A DNA stretch of 35,491 bases from Acidithiobacillus sp. (GCA_028697715.1 JAQVDS010000026.1:1-35491); one strand, 5' to 3'. Positions 1 to 7,143 are shown, counted from the stretch's first letter. Translations and numbers: made by a program. Notes: generated by a model from the letters alone, not told the origin.

Positions 1-50
1 GCAAACCGCTTGAGCTCCCGCTCGCTCATCTCTATCCGCTCCTGCGTCAT
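1..50 (-). CDS. Insertion sequence transposase, N-terminal fragment
   Basis: The minus strand starts ATG at 50 and encodes 16 residues beginning MTQERIEMSERELKRF before leaving the window. This resembles, from memory, the N-terminus of ISNCY/IS1202-like transposases, which begin with a similar helical segment ahead of a helix-turn-helix. Only the extreme N-terminus is present, so the assignment rests on this short match and on the IS-like repeats just upstream of the start (77-114). The rest of the gene lies left of the window. Confidence 0.5.
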   Translation of the reverse strand, partial: MTQERIEMSERELKRF

Positions 51-76
51 TCGTCCTTGCCTCTCTACTCTTCCAG

Positions 77-114
77 GCGGACATTTCTAACGTGCCGAAA
101 GCGGACATTACTAA
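77..114. repeat. Subterminal direct repeats at an insertion-sequence end
   Basis: GCGGACATTTCTAA at 77-90 and GCGGACATTACTAA at 101-114 are 14-bp direct repeats with one mismatch, 24 bp apart, lying between the transposase start and the tRNA promoter. Repeats of this kind are expected as transposase-binding sites at an IS terminus. The exact IS tip cannot be fixed here but should lie near 114-125. Confidence 0.5.
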
Positions 115-142
115 TTTGCTGCTACACTGCGATTACCGGCGG

Positions 143-172
143 TTGACCCTACAGGGGTGGACAACGCATAAT
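143..172 (+). promoter_or_regulatory. Candidate promoter of tRNA-Lys
   Basis: TTGACC (143-148) and CATAAT (167-172) are separated by 18 bp and lie 11 bp upstream of the mature tRNA 5' end. They are close to sigma-70 consensus. Transcription would begin at about 179. Confidence 0.5.
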
Positions 173-182
173 TCTTGGCCCC

Positions 183-258
183 GGGGGTGTAGCTCAGTCG
201 GTAGAGCAGCGGCCTTTTAAGCCGTGGGTCGAGGGTTCAAATCCCTCCGCTCCCACCA
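183..258 (+). tRNA. tRNA-Lys (anticodon TTT), chimeric at the attL site
   Basis: A 76-nt cloverleaf can be folded by eye. The acceptor arms are GGGGGTG (183-189) and CGCTCCC (248-254), followed by A and an encoded CCA (256-258). The anticodon loop CTTTTAA gives anticodon TTT, so the charge is lysine. The T-arm is GAGGG-TTCAAAT-CCCTC. The part from 213 onward belongs to the integrated element, because a second and different copy of the tRNA 3' half is found at 7565-7610. The gene should still be functional because the element restores the 3' half. Confidence 0.95.
213..230 (+). repeat. attL core (18-bp direct repeat)
   Basis: CCTTTTAAGCCGTGGGTC covers the anticodon loop, the 3' anticodon stem and the variable loop of tRNA-Lys. 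It is identical to 7565-7582. Homology breaks immediately upstream (GG at 211-212 against GC at 7563-7564), so strand exchange lies in or near the anticodon loop. Confidence 0.92.
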
Positions 259-305
259 TTAAAAACAGTTAGTTACAGGTTATTTCATCCTTTCAAAATG
301 CTGTC

Positions 306-457
306 ATGGGGCACTCTTGGGACACTAAGCCGCAACTCGCGGGCATCCTTGAGAACTCAGACCGCACCCTTTAGCCTTCCCTTTGGCGTCACCGAGACAA
401 CCGCCCGGCCTGTGGATAAGTGCCCCATTTTTTCCCGCGCTGCCCCATGAGTGTCCC
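306..457. repeat. Left-end inverted motif pairs, candidate integrase arm sites
   Basis: ATGGGGCA (306-313) and GGGACACT (319-326) recur in inverse orientation as TGCCCCAT (441-448) and AGTGTCCC (450-457); a further TGCCCCAT is at 421-428. GGGACACT also occurs twice near attR (7430-7437 and 7441-7448). Repeats shared by both ends of an integrated element are expected of arm-type recombinase or excisionase binding sites. Function is inferred. Confidence 0.45.
411..419 (-). promoter_or_regulatory. DnaA box, element left end
   Basis: TGTGGATAA is the perfect complement of the strong DnaA box TTATCCACA. A second perfect copy, in the other orientation, is at 7468-7476. In the excised circle the two would flank the attachment site about 300 bp apart. 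Confidence 0.45.
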
Positions 458-472
458 ATGCCTCATTATGGC

Positions 473-484
473 GGAATATATTCC
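473..484. promoter_or_regulatory. Perfect 12-bp palindrome, possible operator
   Basis: GGAATATATTCC is a perfect palindrome about 50 bp upstream of the candidate integrase promoter. It may be a dimeric repressor site. No regulator can be assigned. Confidence 0.25.
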
Positions 485-535
485 CTGATAATTCATTGCC
501 TTGTGTTGCGTATGCTTTGGCTTATTAAGCCCTTG

Positions 536-563
536 TTGCGCTTTTTTGCCGTGAATGTATAAT
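536..563 (+). promoter_or_regulatory. Candidate promoter of the integrase operon
   Basis: TATAAT at 558-563 is preceded by TG (extended -10), with a weak -35 TTGCGC at 536-541 and a 16-bp spacer. It is the best promoter-like sequence between the tRNA and the integrase. The 5' leader would be about 65 nt to the small ORF at 636. Confidence 0.45.
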
Positions 564-635
564 AAAAAACAGGCCGGGGGGTGTAATCAGCACCCGCCCG
601 ACCCTACCACCGCAAAGCCTAAGCAGGAGGCCGCA

Positions 636-692
636 ATGGATACCCTCAGTTTACCGCATACAGCGCCAGCCCTCACCCCTTGGAGGGCGTAA
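636..692 (+). CDS. 18-aa leader peptide upstream of the integrase
   Basis: ATG 636 follows a consensus Shine-Dalgarno AGGAGG (624-629) at 6-bp spacing. It opens an 18-codon ORF (MDTLSLPHTAPALTPWRA) ending with TAA at 690-692, two bases before the integrase ATG at 695. The better ribosome site belongs to this ORF, and its 3' end contains the integrase's own GGAGGG. This suggests translational coupling or a leader peptide. No homology is recognised and the peptide itself may have no function. Confidence 0.4.
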   Translation: MDTLSLPHTAPALTPWRA

Positions 693-694
693 CC

Positions 695-1759
695 ATGGCC
701 GCCATCGAGAAGCGCACCGGAGCCGACGGCAGCACCAGCTACCGGGTAAAAATCAGACTCAGGGGGCACCCTGTCCAGTCTGCCACCTTCGCCAGTCTCA
801 CCAAGGCCAAGCAGTGGGGCACCCAGACGGAAGCCGCCATAAGGGAAGGCCGCTATTTCCAGACGGCGGAAGGCAAACGCCACACTCTGGCGGAAGCTAT
901 CGAGCGATACGAGCGCGAGAAGCTGGGCACCATGCGGGCCAAGGACGCCCGAAAGCAGCACCTCGACTACTGGCGGGCAGAGCTTGGCACCCTCACGCTT
1001 GCCGACATTACCCCGGCCATCATCAAGGAACGCCTAGCACGTCTTGCCGATGAACCCAGCCAGCGCACCGGGAAGCTGCGGAGCGCGTCCACTCTGAACC
1101 ATTACCGGCAGGCCCTCGCCAGCGTCCTGACTGAGGCTGTCAAAAATTGGGAATGGCTGGACGCCTCGCCAATGGTGAAGGTGGGCAAGAAAACCGAGCC
1201 AAGGGGCCGCGTGCGTTTCCTGAGTGACGACGAGCGCGAGCGATTGCTTACCGCGTGCAAGGAGTCGAGCAACCCCGATTTATACTTGGCCGTTTTGCTG
1301 AGCTTGACGACAGGCGGCAGACAGGCCGAGACGATGGGCGCGACGTGGAAGCAGGTAGACCTGAGCCGGGCCACCCTACAGCTAGAGGAAACCAAGAACG
1401 GCACCCGCCGCGCTCTCCACCTTACCGTTCCAGTCTTGGAATTGCTCAGAGAACGGGCCAAGGTGCGCCGGATAGACACGGACTTGCTGTTCCCGTCCAA
1501 GGTGAACCCGCGCCAGCCCGTGGACCTGCGGCAGCCGTGGGAAAAAGCACTGCAAGCTGCTGATATTAAAGACTTCCACTGGCATGACCTGCGGCACACT
1601 TTCGCCAGCTATGCCGCCATGAGTGGGGCAACCCTTCCCGAACTCGCCGCGCTGCTGGGGCATAAGACGCTTGCGATGGTGCAGCGATATGCTCACCTGT
1701 CGCCTGCCCATACCGCCAAGATTGCCGAGCGGGTGGCCGCTCAGATGGTGCAGGCATGA
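695..1759 (+). CDS. Tyrosine recombinase (integrase)
   Basis: This site-specific recombinase should integrate and excise the element at tRNA-Lys. It is 354 aa from ATG 695, which has GGAGGG just upstream; an in-frame TTG at 680 is less likely. Residues about 1-60 form an arm-DNA-binding-like N-terminus (SYRVKIRLRG). Residues about 65-160 form the SAM-like core-binding domain. The catalytic domain from about 175 shows Arg209 (TTGGRQAE), His297 and Arg300 (HDLRHTF), His323 (LGHKT) and nucleophile Tyr332 (QRYAHLS). The length is typical of phage and island integrases. Its stop overlaps the next start in ATGA, so the two are translationally coupled. Confidence 0.96.
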   Translation: MAAIEKRTGADGSTSYRVKIRLRGHPVQSATFASLTKAKQWGTQTEAAIREGRYFQTAEGKRHTLAEAIERYEREKLGTMRAKDARKQHLDYWRAELGTLTLADITPAIIKERLARLADEPSQRTGKLRSASTLNHYRQALASVLTEAVKNWEWLDASPMVKVGKKTEPRGRVRFLSDDERERLLTACKESSNPDLYLAVLLSLTTGGRQAETMGATWKQVDLSRATLQLEETKNGTRRALHLTVPVLELLRERAKVRRIDTDLLFPSKVNPRQPVDLRQPWEKALQAADIKDFHWHDLRHTFASYAAMSGATLPELAALLGHKTLAMVQRYAHLSPAHTAKIAERVAAQMVQA

Positions 1760-2622
1760 GCGCCTATGACGCCGCCCCTTTCCCTGAAGAATTGCGCCGC
1801 CAGATTGCCGACGCCTTCGAGCAGGCGCACGCTGCGGGGGCAGAGCACTATGCACAAGCCTTCGAGCGTGCCCATGCTGAGGGGAAAATCTCAGATAGGC
1901 AATTTGCCCGCCATCGCATCGAGGGAGCACTTGCCGCGTGGCATCTGCAAGCGTGGCGGGATGCAGGCAGGCCGGAACCCATACCCGATGGTATTACGGC
2001 GGGAAGGCCGCCAATAGAGCGCGTGGGCATCCCTGCCGTGGACGCTGCGCTACCGCTCACCACCAAGCCCGCGCATGTATTCCTGAGTACCCTTGCCTAC
2101 CTAATGCGGGAGAGCGATGACGCCTTAGAGATTGCAGGCGCAAGGGCCGAGAAGTGCGACAGGGCCGCCGCCTTGCTCAGGGAGGCTGCCGAACTCTTGA
2201 AGCAGGCCGAAAACGAACCTCTAGGACACTTGGCGGCATCTCTCGCACCATGGGCAGAGCGCGCCAAGTTTGGGTGCGTGTATCCCACACGGTGGGAAGG
2301 TAGATACCTTTTTGCCGAACAGGAAATAGACGCTCTCAGCGCCAGCCTACAGGGGAAGCGAGGGAGGGCGACACGGCAAGCGGCAGTTATTAAGGCTCTG
2401 GCGGCGCTGTTTCCCCAAGAGCCGGTATTCTGGGAAGGCGGCGGGTATTCTCTCGCCGCAAGACTGGCGACGCTTTGCATAGGGCACAAAGTAACCCCCC
2501 AGGCAGTGAATAGCGTAGTCAAACAGGCCCAGCGAACAGCACCAGCACCCAAGCCGGAGCGTGCCAAGGAGAGAGACACCGGAGACTATCTGGTGCGCCT
2601 ATTTAGAAACCCTAAACAATAA
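1756..2622 (+). CDS. Hypothetical protein of the integrated element (288 aa)
   Basis: I do not recognise this protein. ATG 1756 overlaps the integrase stop, so it is co-translated with the integrase. The N-terminal 60 residues are Ala/Glu-rich and predicted helical. Residues about 125-155 form another charged helical segment (ALEIAGARAEKCDRAAALLREAAELLKQAEN). The C-terminal third (about 195-260) has an Arg/Lys-rich helical region and ends in a basic tail. There are no signal peptide or membrane segments. Position suggests an accessory role in integration or replication, but that is inference only. It is followed by a 120-bp gap that ends the first transcriptional block. Confidence 0.7.
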   Translation: MSAYDAAPFPEELRRQIADAFEQAHAAGAEHYAQAFERAHAEGKISDRQFARHRIEGALAAWHLQAWRDAGRPEPIPDGITAGRPPIERVGIPAVDAALPLTTKPAHVFLSTLAYLMRESDDALEIAGARAEKCDRAAALLREAAELLKQAENEPLGHLAASLAPWAERAKFGCVYPTRWEGRYLFAEQEIDALSASLQGKRGRATRQAAVIKALAALFPQEPVFWEGGGYSLAARLATLCIGHKVTPQAVNSVVKQAQRTAPAPKPERAKERDTGDYLVRLFRNPKQ

Positions 2623-2650
2623 TAGCCATTTTTACCCCCTAAATTGTTTA

Positions 2651-2670
2651 GCCCCTTAATTGGGGCATTT
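2651..2670 (+). terminator. Weak hairpin terminator after the integrase block
   Basis: GCCCC (2651-2655) pairs with GGGGC (2662-2666) around a TTAATT loop, followed by ATTTCC. The stem is short and the T-run poor, so termination would be partial at best. Confidence 0.3.
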
Positions 2671-2698
2671 CCGTTTAATAGTTGCCGTTTCTTACGCT

Positions 2699-2734
2699 CT
2701 CCACATCGCCGCAATAACGCGGCAATCTGTGGAG
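2699..2734 (+). promoter_or_regulatory. Leader hairpin covering the Shine-Dalgarno of the AlpA-like gene
   Basis: CTCCACA (2699-2705) pairs with TGTGGAG (2728-2734), and GCCGC (2708-2712) pairs with GCGGC (2719-2723) around AATAAC. The outer right arm contains GGAG (2731-2734), the ribosome-binding site for ATG 2744. As RNA it could hide the ribosome site; as DNA it could be an operator for the adjacent DNA-binding protein. Confidence 0.45.
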
Positions 2735-2743
2735 ACAGCACCC

Positions 2744-2971
2744 ATGCAAAACGCAACTGAAACCCCCGAATATAAAACCGTTGTACAGTTCGCTGAAAAG
2801 CATGACGCCTTTAGCGTTGGCGGACTCAGAAGCGCCATATTTTGGAAGCGCGCCGAACTGGAGCAGGCCGGGGCCATCGCGCAGATGGGGCGGCGCGTCC
2901 TGATAAATGAGCCGGTATTCCTGCAATTCGTGGCCTCTGGTGGCCTTAAATCTGTGCGAGGCTCGAAATGA
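2744..2971 (+). CDS. AlpA/excisionase-like small DNA-binding protein
   Basis: 75 aa from ATG 2744, preceded by GGAGA in the leader hairpin. The pattern is that of short helix-turn-helix proteins found beside replication genes of plasmids and islands: TVVQFAEKHDAFSVGGLRSAIFW, then a Gly-Arg-Arg wing (MGRRVLIN) and EPVFLQFV. The GRR wing is typical of AlpA- and MerR-like excisionase folds. It may act as recombination directionality factor for the integrase, or as regulator of the downstream replication genes. The stop overlaps the next start (ATGA at 2968). The family resemblance is from memory. Confidence 0.6.
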   Translation: MQNATETPEYKTVVQFAEKHDAFSVGGLRSAIFWKRAELEQAGAIAQMGRRVLINEPVFLQFVASGGLKSVRGSK

Positions 2972-3408
2972 GCCGCCGCAAGCAGCCGAGCCAGCCGGAC
3001 TTGCTGGCCGATATTTCCAGCCTCTCGCAATTCCCGCGCCGTAAGCCTAGACACCCCGCCAAGTTCGACGGGCCAAGGAATCCACGAGAAGCCCGCGCGC
3101 TGAGGGTGCTGTTAAAAACCTACTTGACGCGGGAAGCCCTCGACGAAGTGGCCGGAGCATCCAACGGGCCGGAAATCGTCAACCAACTGCGGAGCCGTGG
3201 TTTAGAGCTTCCATGCTACAGGCTGGGAACGATGGACCGTGACGGGGTTTGGGTTTACCGGGGCTTGTACGCCTTGAGCTACGGAGACAGGAGACAGGTA
3301 GCAAGGGCGCTCTCTGGTGGGGATGGTGGCGCGGGCAACGCCACCAAAGGAACAGCGCGAGAGACGGAAGCCAAGAGCAAAAAGGGAGGCCGCCGCTATG
3401 CAGAATGA
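2968..3408 (+). CDS. Winged-helix-like protein, possible replication initiator or regulator
   Basis: 146 aa from ATG 2968, overlapping the AlpA-like stop. Residues about 45-110 look like a small DNA-binding domain: helices in RALRVLLKTYLTREALDEVAG and SNGPEIVNQLRSRG, then strands CYRLGTMDRDGVWVYRGLYAL and DRRQVARAL. Similar domains occur in phage and plasmid replication regions. The N-terminus is basic and Pro-rich, and the C-terminal 35 residues are Gly/Lys-rich and disordered. As the only other candidate DNA-binding protein ahead of the primase and helicase genes, it might recognise the repeats at 6806-7208. That role is inference. Confidence 0.5.
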   Translation: MSRRKQPSQPDLLADISSLSQFPRRKPRHPAKFDGPRNPREARALRVLLKTYLTREALDEVAGASNGPEIVNQLRSRGLELPCYRLGTMDRDGVWVYRGLYALSYGDRRQVARALSGGDGGAGNATKGTARETEAKSKKGGRRYAE

Positions 3409-3502
3409 TAGCACATACAAGGAGATACGCAGCAACCTCGCCCGCCTTTGGTGGAACTTCCGCAAGCTGCGCCGGGCCTTGGGGGTGCAACATGGCAAAT
3501 AA
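3398..3502 (+). CDS. Small basic protein (34 aa)
   Basis: ATG 3398 lies 11 bp inside the previous gene and has GGGAGG about 10 bp upstream. The product is strongly basic (IRSNLARLWWNFRKLRRALG) and could form one amphipathic helix. Its end overlaps the next gene by 11 bp. It fits the tightly overlapped operon, but no family is recognised. Confidence 0.45.
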   Translation: MQNDSTYKEIRSNLARLWWNFRKLRRALGVQHGK

Positions 3503-4376
3503 CCCCATTGCAGCCTTTCGTGAAGCCTTGGCGTCTGCTGGTGTAATCCTTCACCCGTCCGAAACAATCCGCGCTGATGGTGTCTTGCATCGCGCCAGAA
3601 GTGCCGAGGATACGCCCGGCAAAGTGTCCTGCTGGTATCGCCTGCACCTCGACAATCCGCCCGCTGGCGCTGGTGGCGATTGGCGCACGGGGGCGCGGGT
3701 GAACTGGTGCGCCAAATCTCAGCGCTCACTTACCGCCAAGGAAAGGGACGAACTGCGCCAGCGTATCCAACGCGAGCAGGCCGAACGTAAGGCCGAGGAA
3801 CAGGCACGGCACCGGGAAGCCGCCCAGCGGGCTGCATGGGTATGGAATCATGCCCAGCCAGCCGACGCCCGGCACCCGTACCTATCACGCAAGCACCTTG
3901 CGCCCGGTATCGCCAGACAGCGCGGGGCCTCGCTGGTGCTGCCCGTTCTCGACTTTGGCGGATACCTGCGCGGGGTGCAGTACATACAGCCGGACGGGCA
4001 AAAACGATTCATTGCAGGCATGAAGAAAGCCGCCGCGTGGATACCTGCTGGCCCAAGGCCGGACGGAAGCCGCCCGCTCTGGATTGCCGAGGGCTGGGGC
4101 ACTGCCTGCGCTTTGCAGGCCATGCGCCCGGAAGTGTGCTGTGTCGCGGGCCTCGACGCCGGAAACCTCGCCAGCGTAGCCATAGAAGCCCGGAAACGCT
4201 GGCCCGCGCTGGATATTGTGATATGCCCGGACTTCGACGCGATAGGCCGCCAAAAAGGGCAGGAAGCGGCAGAGAAGGCCCGCGCCCGTATCGTTCCGCC
4301 GCCTGCTGATATTCCCCCAGGTGCTACGGATTGGCTGGACGTGCTGAACGCGCGGCAGGGGGTGGCCCATGCTTAG
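3492..4376 (+). CDS. Toprim-domain primase-like protein
   Basis: 294 aa from ATG 3492. The N-terminal 110 residues resemble the small non-catalytic region of plasmid and phage primases, with a charged coiled segment at about 82-113. Residues about 145-290 form a Toprim domain: Glu200 in WIAEGWGTA, and the acidic pair Asp247 and Asp249 in CPDFDAIG, the metal-binding signature shared by DnaG-type primases and topoisomerases. It probably synthesises primers or assists replication of the excised element together with the ATPase encoded next (8-bp overlap). No zinc-ribbon primase N-terminus is evident, so primase activity is inferred from family and context. Confidence 0.8.
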   Translation: MANNPIAAFREALASAGVILHPSETIRADGVLHRARSAEDTPGKVSCWYRLHLDNPPAGAGGDWRTGARVNWCAKSQRSLTAKERDELRQRIQREQAERKAEEQARHREAAQRAAWVWNHAQPADARHPYLSRKHLAPGIARQRGASLVLPVLDFGGYLRGVQYIQPDGQKRFIAGMKKAAAWIPAGPRPDGSRPLWIAEGWGTACALQAMRPEVCCVAGLDAGNLASVAIEARKRWPALDIVICPDFDAIGRQKGQEAAEKARARIVPPPADIPPGATDWLDVLNARQGVAHA

Positions 4377-5829
4377 CCCTGACGATTGGGACAGCGTGCC
4401 GCCCTACTCTGGCGACGAACAGCCCGCCAGCGCCGGGCCTGAGACACTGGAACCAGCGCCGCCAGTGGAAATCCCAACCGTGGACGTGGCCGGGTGTATC
4501 GACAACCCCTCACCCGCGCCGGATTTTGTCTGGGCGGACAGGATACCTCGCGGGCATGTTTGCCTGCTGTCCGGGCATGGTGGCGGCGGCAAATCAACGC
4601 TTGGCCTGCAACTCGCCGTAGCCGTGGCAATGGGTGCGCCGCTGCTGGGTGTAGGCACCGAGCGGGGCCGGGTGCTGGTATTCTCTGGCGAGGACGCGGG
4701 GCCACTGCTGCGCCATAGGCTGGCCGCCGTGTGCCGTAGTCTGGACGTGAACCCGCGCGCCTTGGCGGAAAAGCTGCTAGTGCTGGACGCTACCGGCGAG
4801 CCGGGGCTATATCGGGAACTGTCCGAGTTCGGACGGCATACCGTAGAGCCTACGCCGATATTCCACCGACTGGCGGAAATCATAGCCGAGCAACAGCCCG
4901 CGCTAATCGTGATTGATAACGCCTCGGACACCTACGAAGCCAGCGAAAACGACAGGGCGCAGGTGAGGGCTTTTGTCCGAGGGCTTGCGAACCTGAGCCG
5001 CCAGACTGAGAGCCGCCCAGCAGTGCTGCTACTCACCCATACGCCAAAGCAAGCGGTAGGGGGCCGGGGTGAGAGCTACAGCGGTAGCACGGCATGGCAT
5101 AACTCAGCACGCGCGCGCCTATCGCTTACGCCAGACAAGGACGACGCAAGCCGCGTAACCCTGAGCCTCGACAAGATGAACCTTGCACCAGCAACAGCCG
5201 AGCCGCTGCGCTTGGTGCGCTCACATGGTGGCGTACTGGTGCTGGACGATTCCGCCAGAGAGACAGACGACGCCGATGGCCTGCCCGAACTGCCAGAAAT
5301 CGCCCTGCTGCGGGTGCTGGCGGACTTCAACCGACGCGGGGAACACGTCAGCCCGGAACAGAGCGCGCGAAACAACGCATGGAAGATGCTGCGCCCAGAG
5401 CCGGGATTCCCAAAGCGCACCTACAAAGCCGCCGGGCCGCTGTTCGCCGCCATGAGGCAGGCAGAACGTGATGGGCTTATCGAGCGGGCCGGGTACGTCA
5501 ACGCGCACCGCAAGCGATACGAGGAATGGCTTTTGACCGCCAAAGGGTGGGAAGCAATCGGGGAATCTGCGCCCACTGCGCCCACCGCGCCCACGTCAGG
5601 GGTAAGCGCACTAGACGCAGGCTTGCCACAGGGTGCGCCTACCGCGCCCACCTCTGGGGCTAGAGAGTGTGAGAGAATAGGAGAGCGCACAAAGGTGAGC
5701 GCAAATCCCACTATGGCGGCACCTACCCCCCGCGAGCTTGGCACCAATCCCAGAGCGCAAGGCACAAACCCAAGAGCCAAGGGAACGAATCCCCGCGCAT
5801 TGCGTAAGCGCAAAGGGGGCGCGTCATGA
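4369..5829 (+). CDS. RepA-like AAA ATPase (replicative helicase type)
   Basis: 486 aa. The P-loop GHGGGGKST (69-77), Walker B LIVID (Asp183) and a sensor-like LLLTHTPKQA followed by SYSGSTAWHNSARARL (about 236-251) match the RepA/RecA-like hexameric helicase group of broad-host-range plasmids and islands. It would unwind DNA ahead of replication of the excised element. Residues about 300-395 form a winged-helix-like C-terminal region. The last 90 residues are low-complexity, with APTAPTSG repeats and three tandem GTNPRA units before a basic end (RKRKGG). ATG 4369 overlaps the primase gene by 8 bp. Confidence 0.85.
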   Translation: MLSPDDWDSVPPYSGDEQPASAGPETLEPAPPVEIPTVDVAGCIDNPSPAPDFVWADRIPRGHVCLLSGHGGGGKSTLGLQLAVAVAMGAPLLGVGTERGRVLVFSGEDAGPLLRHRLAAVCRSLDVNPRALAEKLLVLDATGEPGLYRELSEFGRHTVEPTPIFHRLAEIIAEQQPALIVIDNASDTYEASENDRAQVRAFVRGLANLSRQTESRPAVLLLTHTPKQAVGGRGESYSGSTAWHNSARARLSLTPDKDDASRVTLSLDKMNLAPATAEPLRLVRSHGGVLVLDDSARETDDADGLPELPEIALLRVLADFNRRGEHVSPEQSARNNAWKMLRPEPGFPKRTYKAAGPLFAAMRQAERDGLIERAGYVNAHRKRYEEWLLTAKGWEAIGESAPTAPTAPTSGVSALDAGLPQGAPTAPTSGARECERIGERTKVSANPTMAAPTPRELGTNPRAQGTNPRAKGTNPRALRKRKGGAS

Positions 5830-6098
5830 AGCCCAGCAACGCAACGGAAGGCAACCATACCACCCCACCCCAGAAAATCGCACAGCGGGCAGATTTGGGG
5901 CCTTTACGGGCCTCTGTTCGCTGCGGGGATTGCCAGCACTTCACCCCGGACGCGGTAAACCCGCCGCAAGGCATGGGAACTTGTGCCCTGACACTGACGG
6001 GACTGCCCCCGCCGCCTATCCATGGGAACGATATGCGCTGCTGCTATCCCATGGCGCCGAGAAGGTGCGCCAGCTATGCACCCAAGGGGGCCGCATGA
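5826..6098 (+). CDS. Cys-rich small protein, possible zinc binding
   Basis: 90 aa from ATG 5826, overlapping the repA-like stop (ATGA). The C-terminal 60 residues contain CGDCQHF, then GTCALT, MRCCYPMAP and RRCASY, a spacing compatible with a small zinc-binding fold. Similar short Cys-rich proteins accompany repA-like helicase genes in other plasmids and islands, as far as I recall. The role is unknown. Confidence 0.6.
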   Translation: MKPSNATEGNHTTPPQKIAQRADLGPLRASVRCGDCQHFTPDAVNPPQGMGTCALTLTGLPPPPIHGNDMRCCYPMAPRRCASYAPKGAA

Positions 6099-6271
6099 CG
6101 AACGACGAACTACGCGCCCAAGCCATCGCCGCCGTTTCAGATAGGCGACTGCGCCAACTGCTGGCGCTCTGCTGGGCTACCGACGCACAGAAAGCCGCCG
6201 AGAGGCAGGCACGCAATGCCAAGGCAACCGAACCGCAACCGCAACGAGGAAAGAGCCATGCAAGAGATTGA
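6095..6271 (+). CDS. Hypothetical small helical protein (58 aa)
   Basis: ATG 6095 overlaps the preceding stop (ATGA), with a G-rich stretch just upstream. The product MTNDELRAQAIAAVSDRRLRQL and following residues are mostly helical and charged, with a basic tail. No family is recognised. Overlapping starts and stops on both sides support translation. Confidence 0.45.
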   Translation: MTNDELRAQAIAAVSDRRLRQLLALCWATDAQKAAERQARNAKATEPQPQRGKSHARD

Positions 6272-6401
6272 CGATATACCCGCCCTACTGGTGGCCGAGC
6301 TACCCCAGCCACTCACCGACGCCGAACTACTCGCCAGTCTTCCAAGTGCTGACGAACTCGACGCACCACTACCGACGCCAGAGGATTACCGCCATGAATG
6401 A
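6258..6401 (+). CDS. Hypothetical acidic small protein (47 aa)
   Basis: ATG 6258 has GAGGAAAG about 5 bp upstream and overlaps the previous gene by 14 bp. The product is strongly acidic and Leu/Pro-rich (ALLVAELPQPLTDAELLASL), unlike its basic neighbours. No family is recognised. Confidence 0.45.
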   Translation: MQEIDDIPALLVAELPQPLTDAELLASLPSADELDAPLPTPEDYRHE

Positions 6402-6600
6402 AACCGAACGCGCCGCCGTGCGCCAGCTATTCGCAAGCCTGCCAGCCCTCGACGGGGCCGAACTCACCCTTGGCGGCACCCGTTACCGCTGCACCCGCTC
6501 AGGGCCTTGGGTGTTGATAGACAGGAAGAAGGCAGGCAGAGGGTGGGAAATGCTCACCGAGTGCAAGCCGGACGCGGTAAACCGGCGTAAAGGGGCCTAG
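6394..6600 (+). CDS. Hypothetical protein (68 aa), last gene of the element
   Basis: ATG 6394 overlaps the preceding stop by 8 bp. The product has a helical N-terminus and a strand-rich middle (AELTLGGTRYRCTRSGPWVLID). No family is recognised. It closes the operon; the next 960 bp contain repeats and no convincing gene. Confidence 0.45.
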   Translation: MNETERAAVRQLFASLPALDGAELTLGGTRYRCTRSGPWVLIDRKKAGRGWEMLTECKPDAVNRRKGA

Positions 6601-6805
6601 CGCGCCCTGTAAGCGATTCTCTGGCCTTGCTGGTAGATTGGGACACCACCCCAGCCGCCCGCGTGGATTCTAGGGCCGTTTCTGGCCGATTCTCTGCGCG
6701 GCAAAAGAAACAGCTATCCCCAAGCGTGGCGGGGGCCTCAATTTGAACTCTATAAAAAGAGTTTGAGTGCAAGAACACCTCGCCGCCACTGCTGAAAAAC
6801 GCAGA

Positions 6806-7099
6806 CTCGCGCGCGCAATGGGTGAACTCCTAAAAAATCCTAAAACCCTCGCGCGTAAGAGTGGCCGCCGCAGCTTGTGGCAAATTTGCCCGAGGGTCTG
6901 CAACCCTCGCGCGTAAGGCCTGCCCTTCTGGTGGAAAAACTCGGAATTCCTCGCGCGCGTAACCTTCCGAAAACTCGCCGCCATGTTCACAAATGCTCAC
7001 ATTCTCGCGCGTAAGGCTGGCCGCCATGTTGAGAAATGTTGAAACCCTCGCGCGTGTAGGGTGAGGCTGCAAAACCCTTTAATCTCGCGCGCGCGTACA
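6806..7099. repeat. Seven iteron-like CTCGCGCG repeats, putative replication origin
   Basis: CTCGCGCG starts at 6806, 6848, 6906, 6950, 7004, 7047 and 7084. Three copies extend to the 12-mer CTCGCGCGTAAG (6848, 6906, 7004); the others are variants. Spacing is 37-58 bp, so copies are not strictly phased. A secondary motif, GCCGCCATGTT, is shared by two intervals (near 6977 and 7022). Such non-coding repeat arrays beside helicase and primase genes are typical of plasmid origins, where an initiator binds iterons. They could instead bind the recombinase or partition proteins. There is no CRISPR-like uniform spacer length. Confidence 0.6.
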
Positions 7100-7143
7100 T
7101 TTCTCGAAATTCTCAGCCCGTAACCGTTACAGCGTAAGCCCGC

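Noticed and set aside
6670..7072. Minus-strand ORFs in the repeat region of the element
   Set aside because: They consist of translated CTCGCGCG repeats, lack ribosome sites and overlap each other; the region reads better as an origin.
6806..7099. CRISPR array
   Set aside because: Repeats are only 8-12 bp, variable in sequence, and spaced irregularly at 37-58 bp; no cas genes are present.
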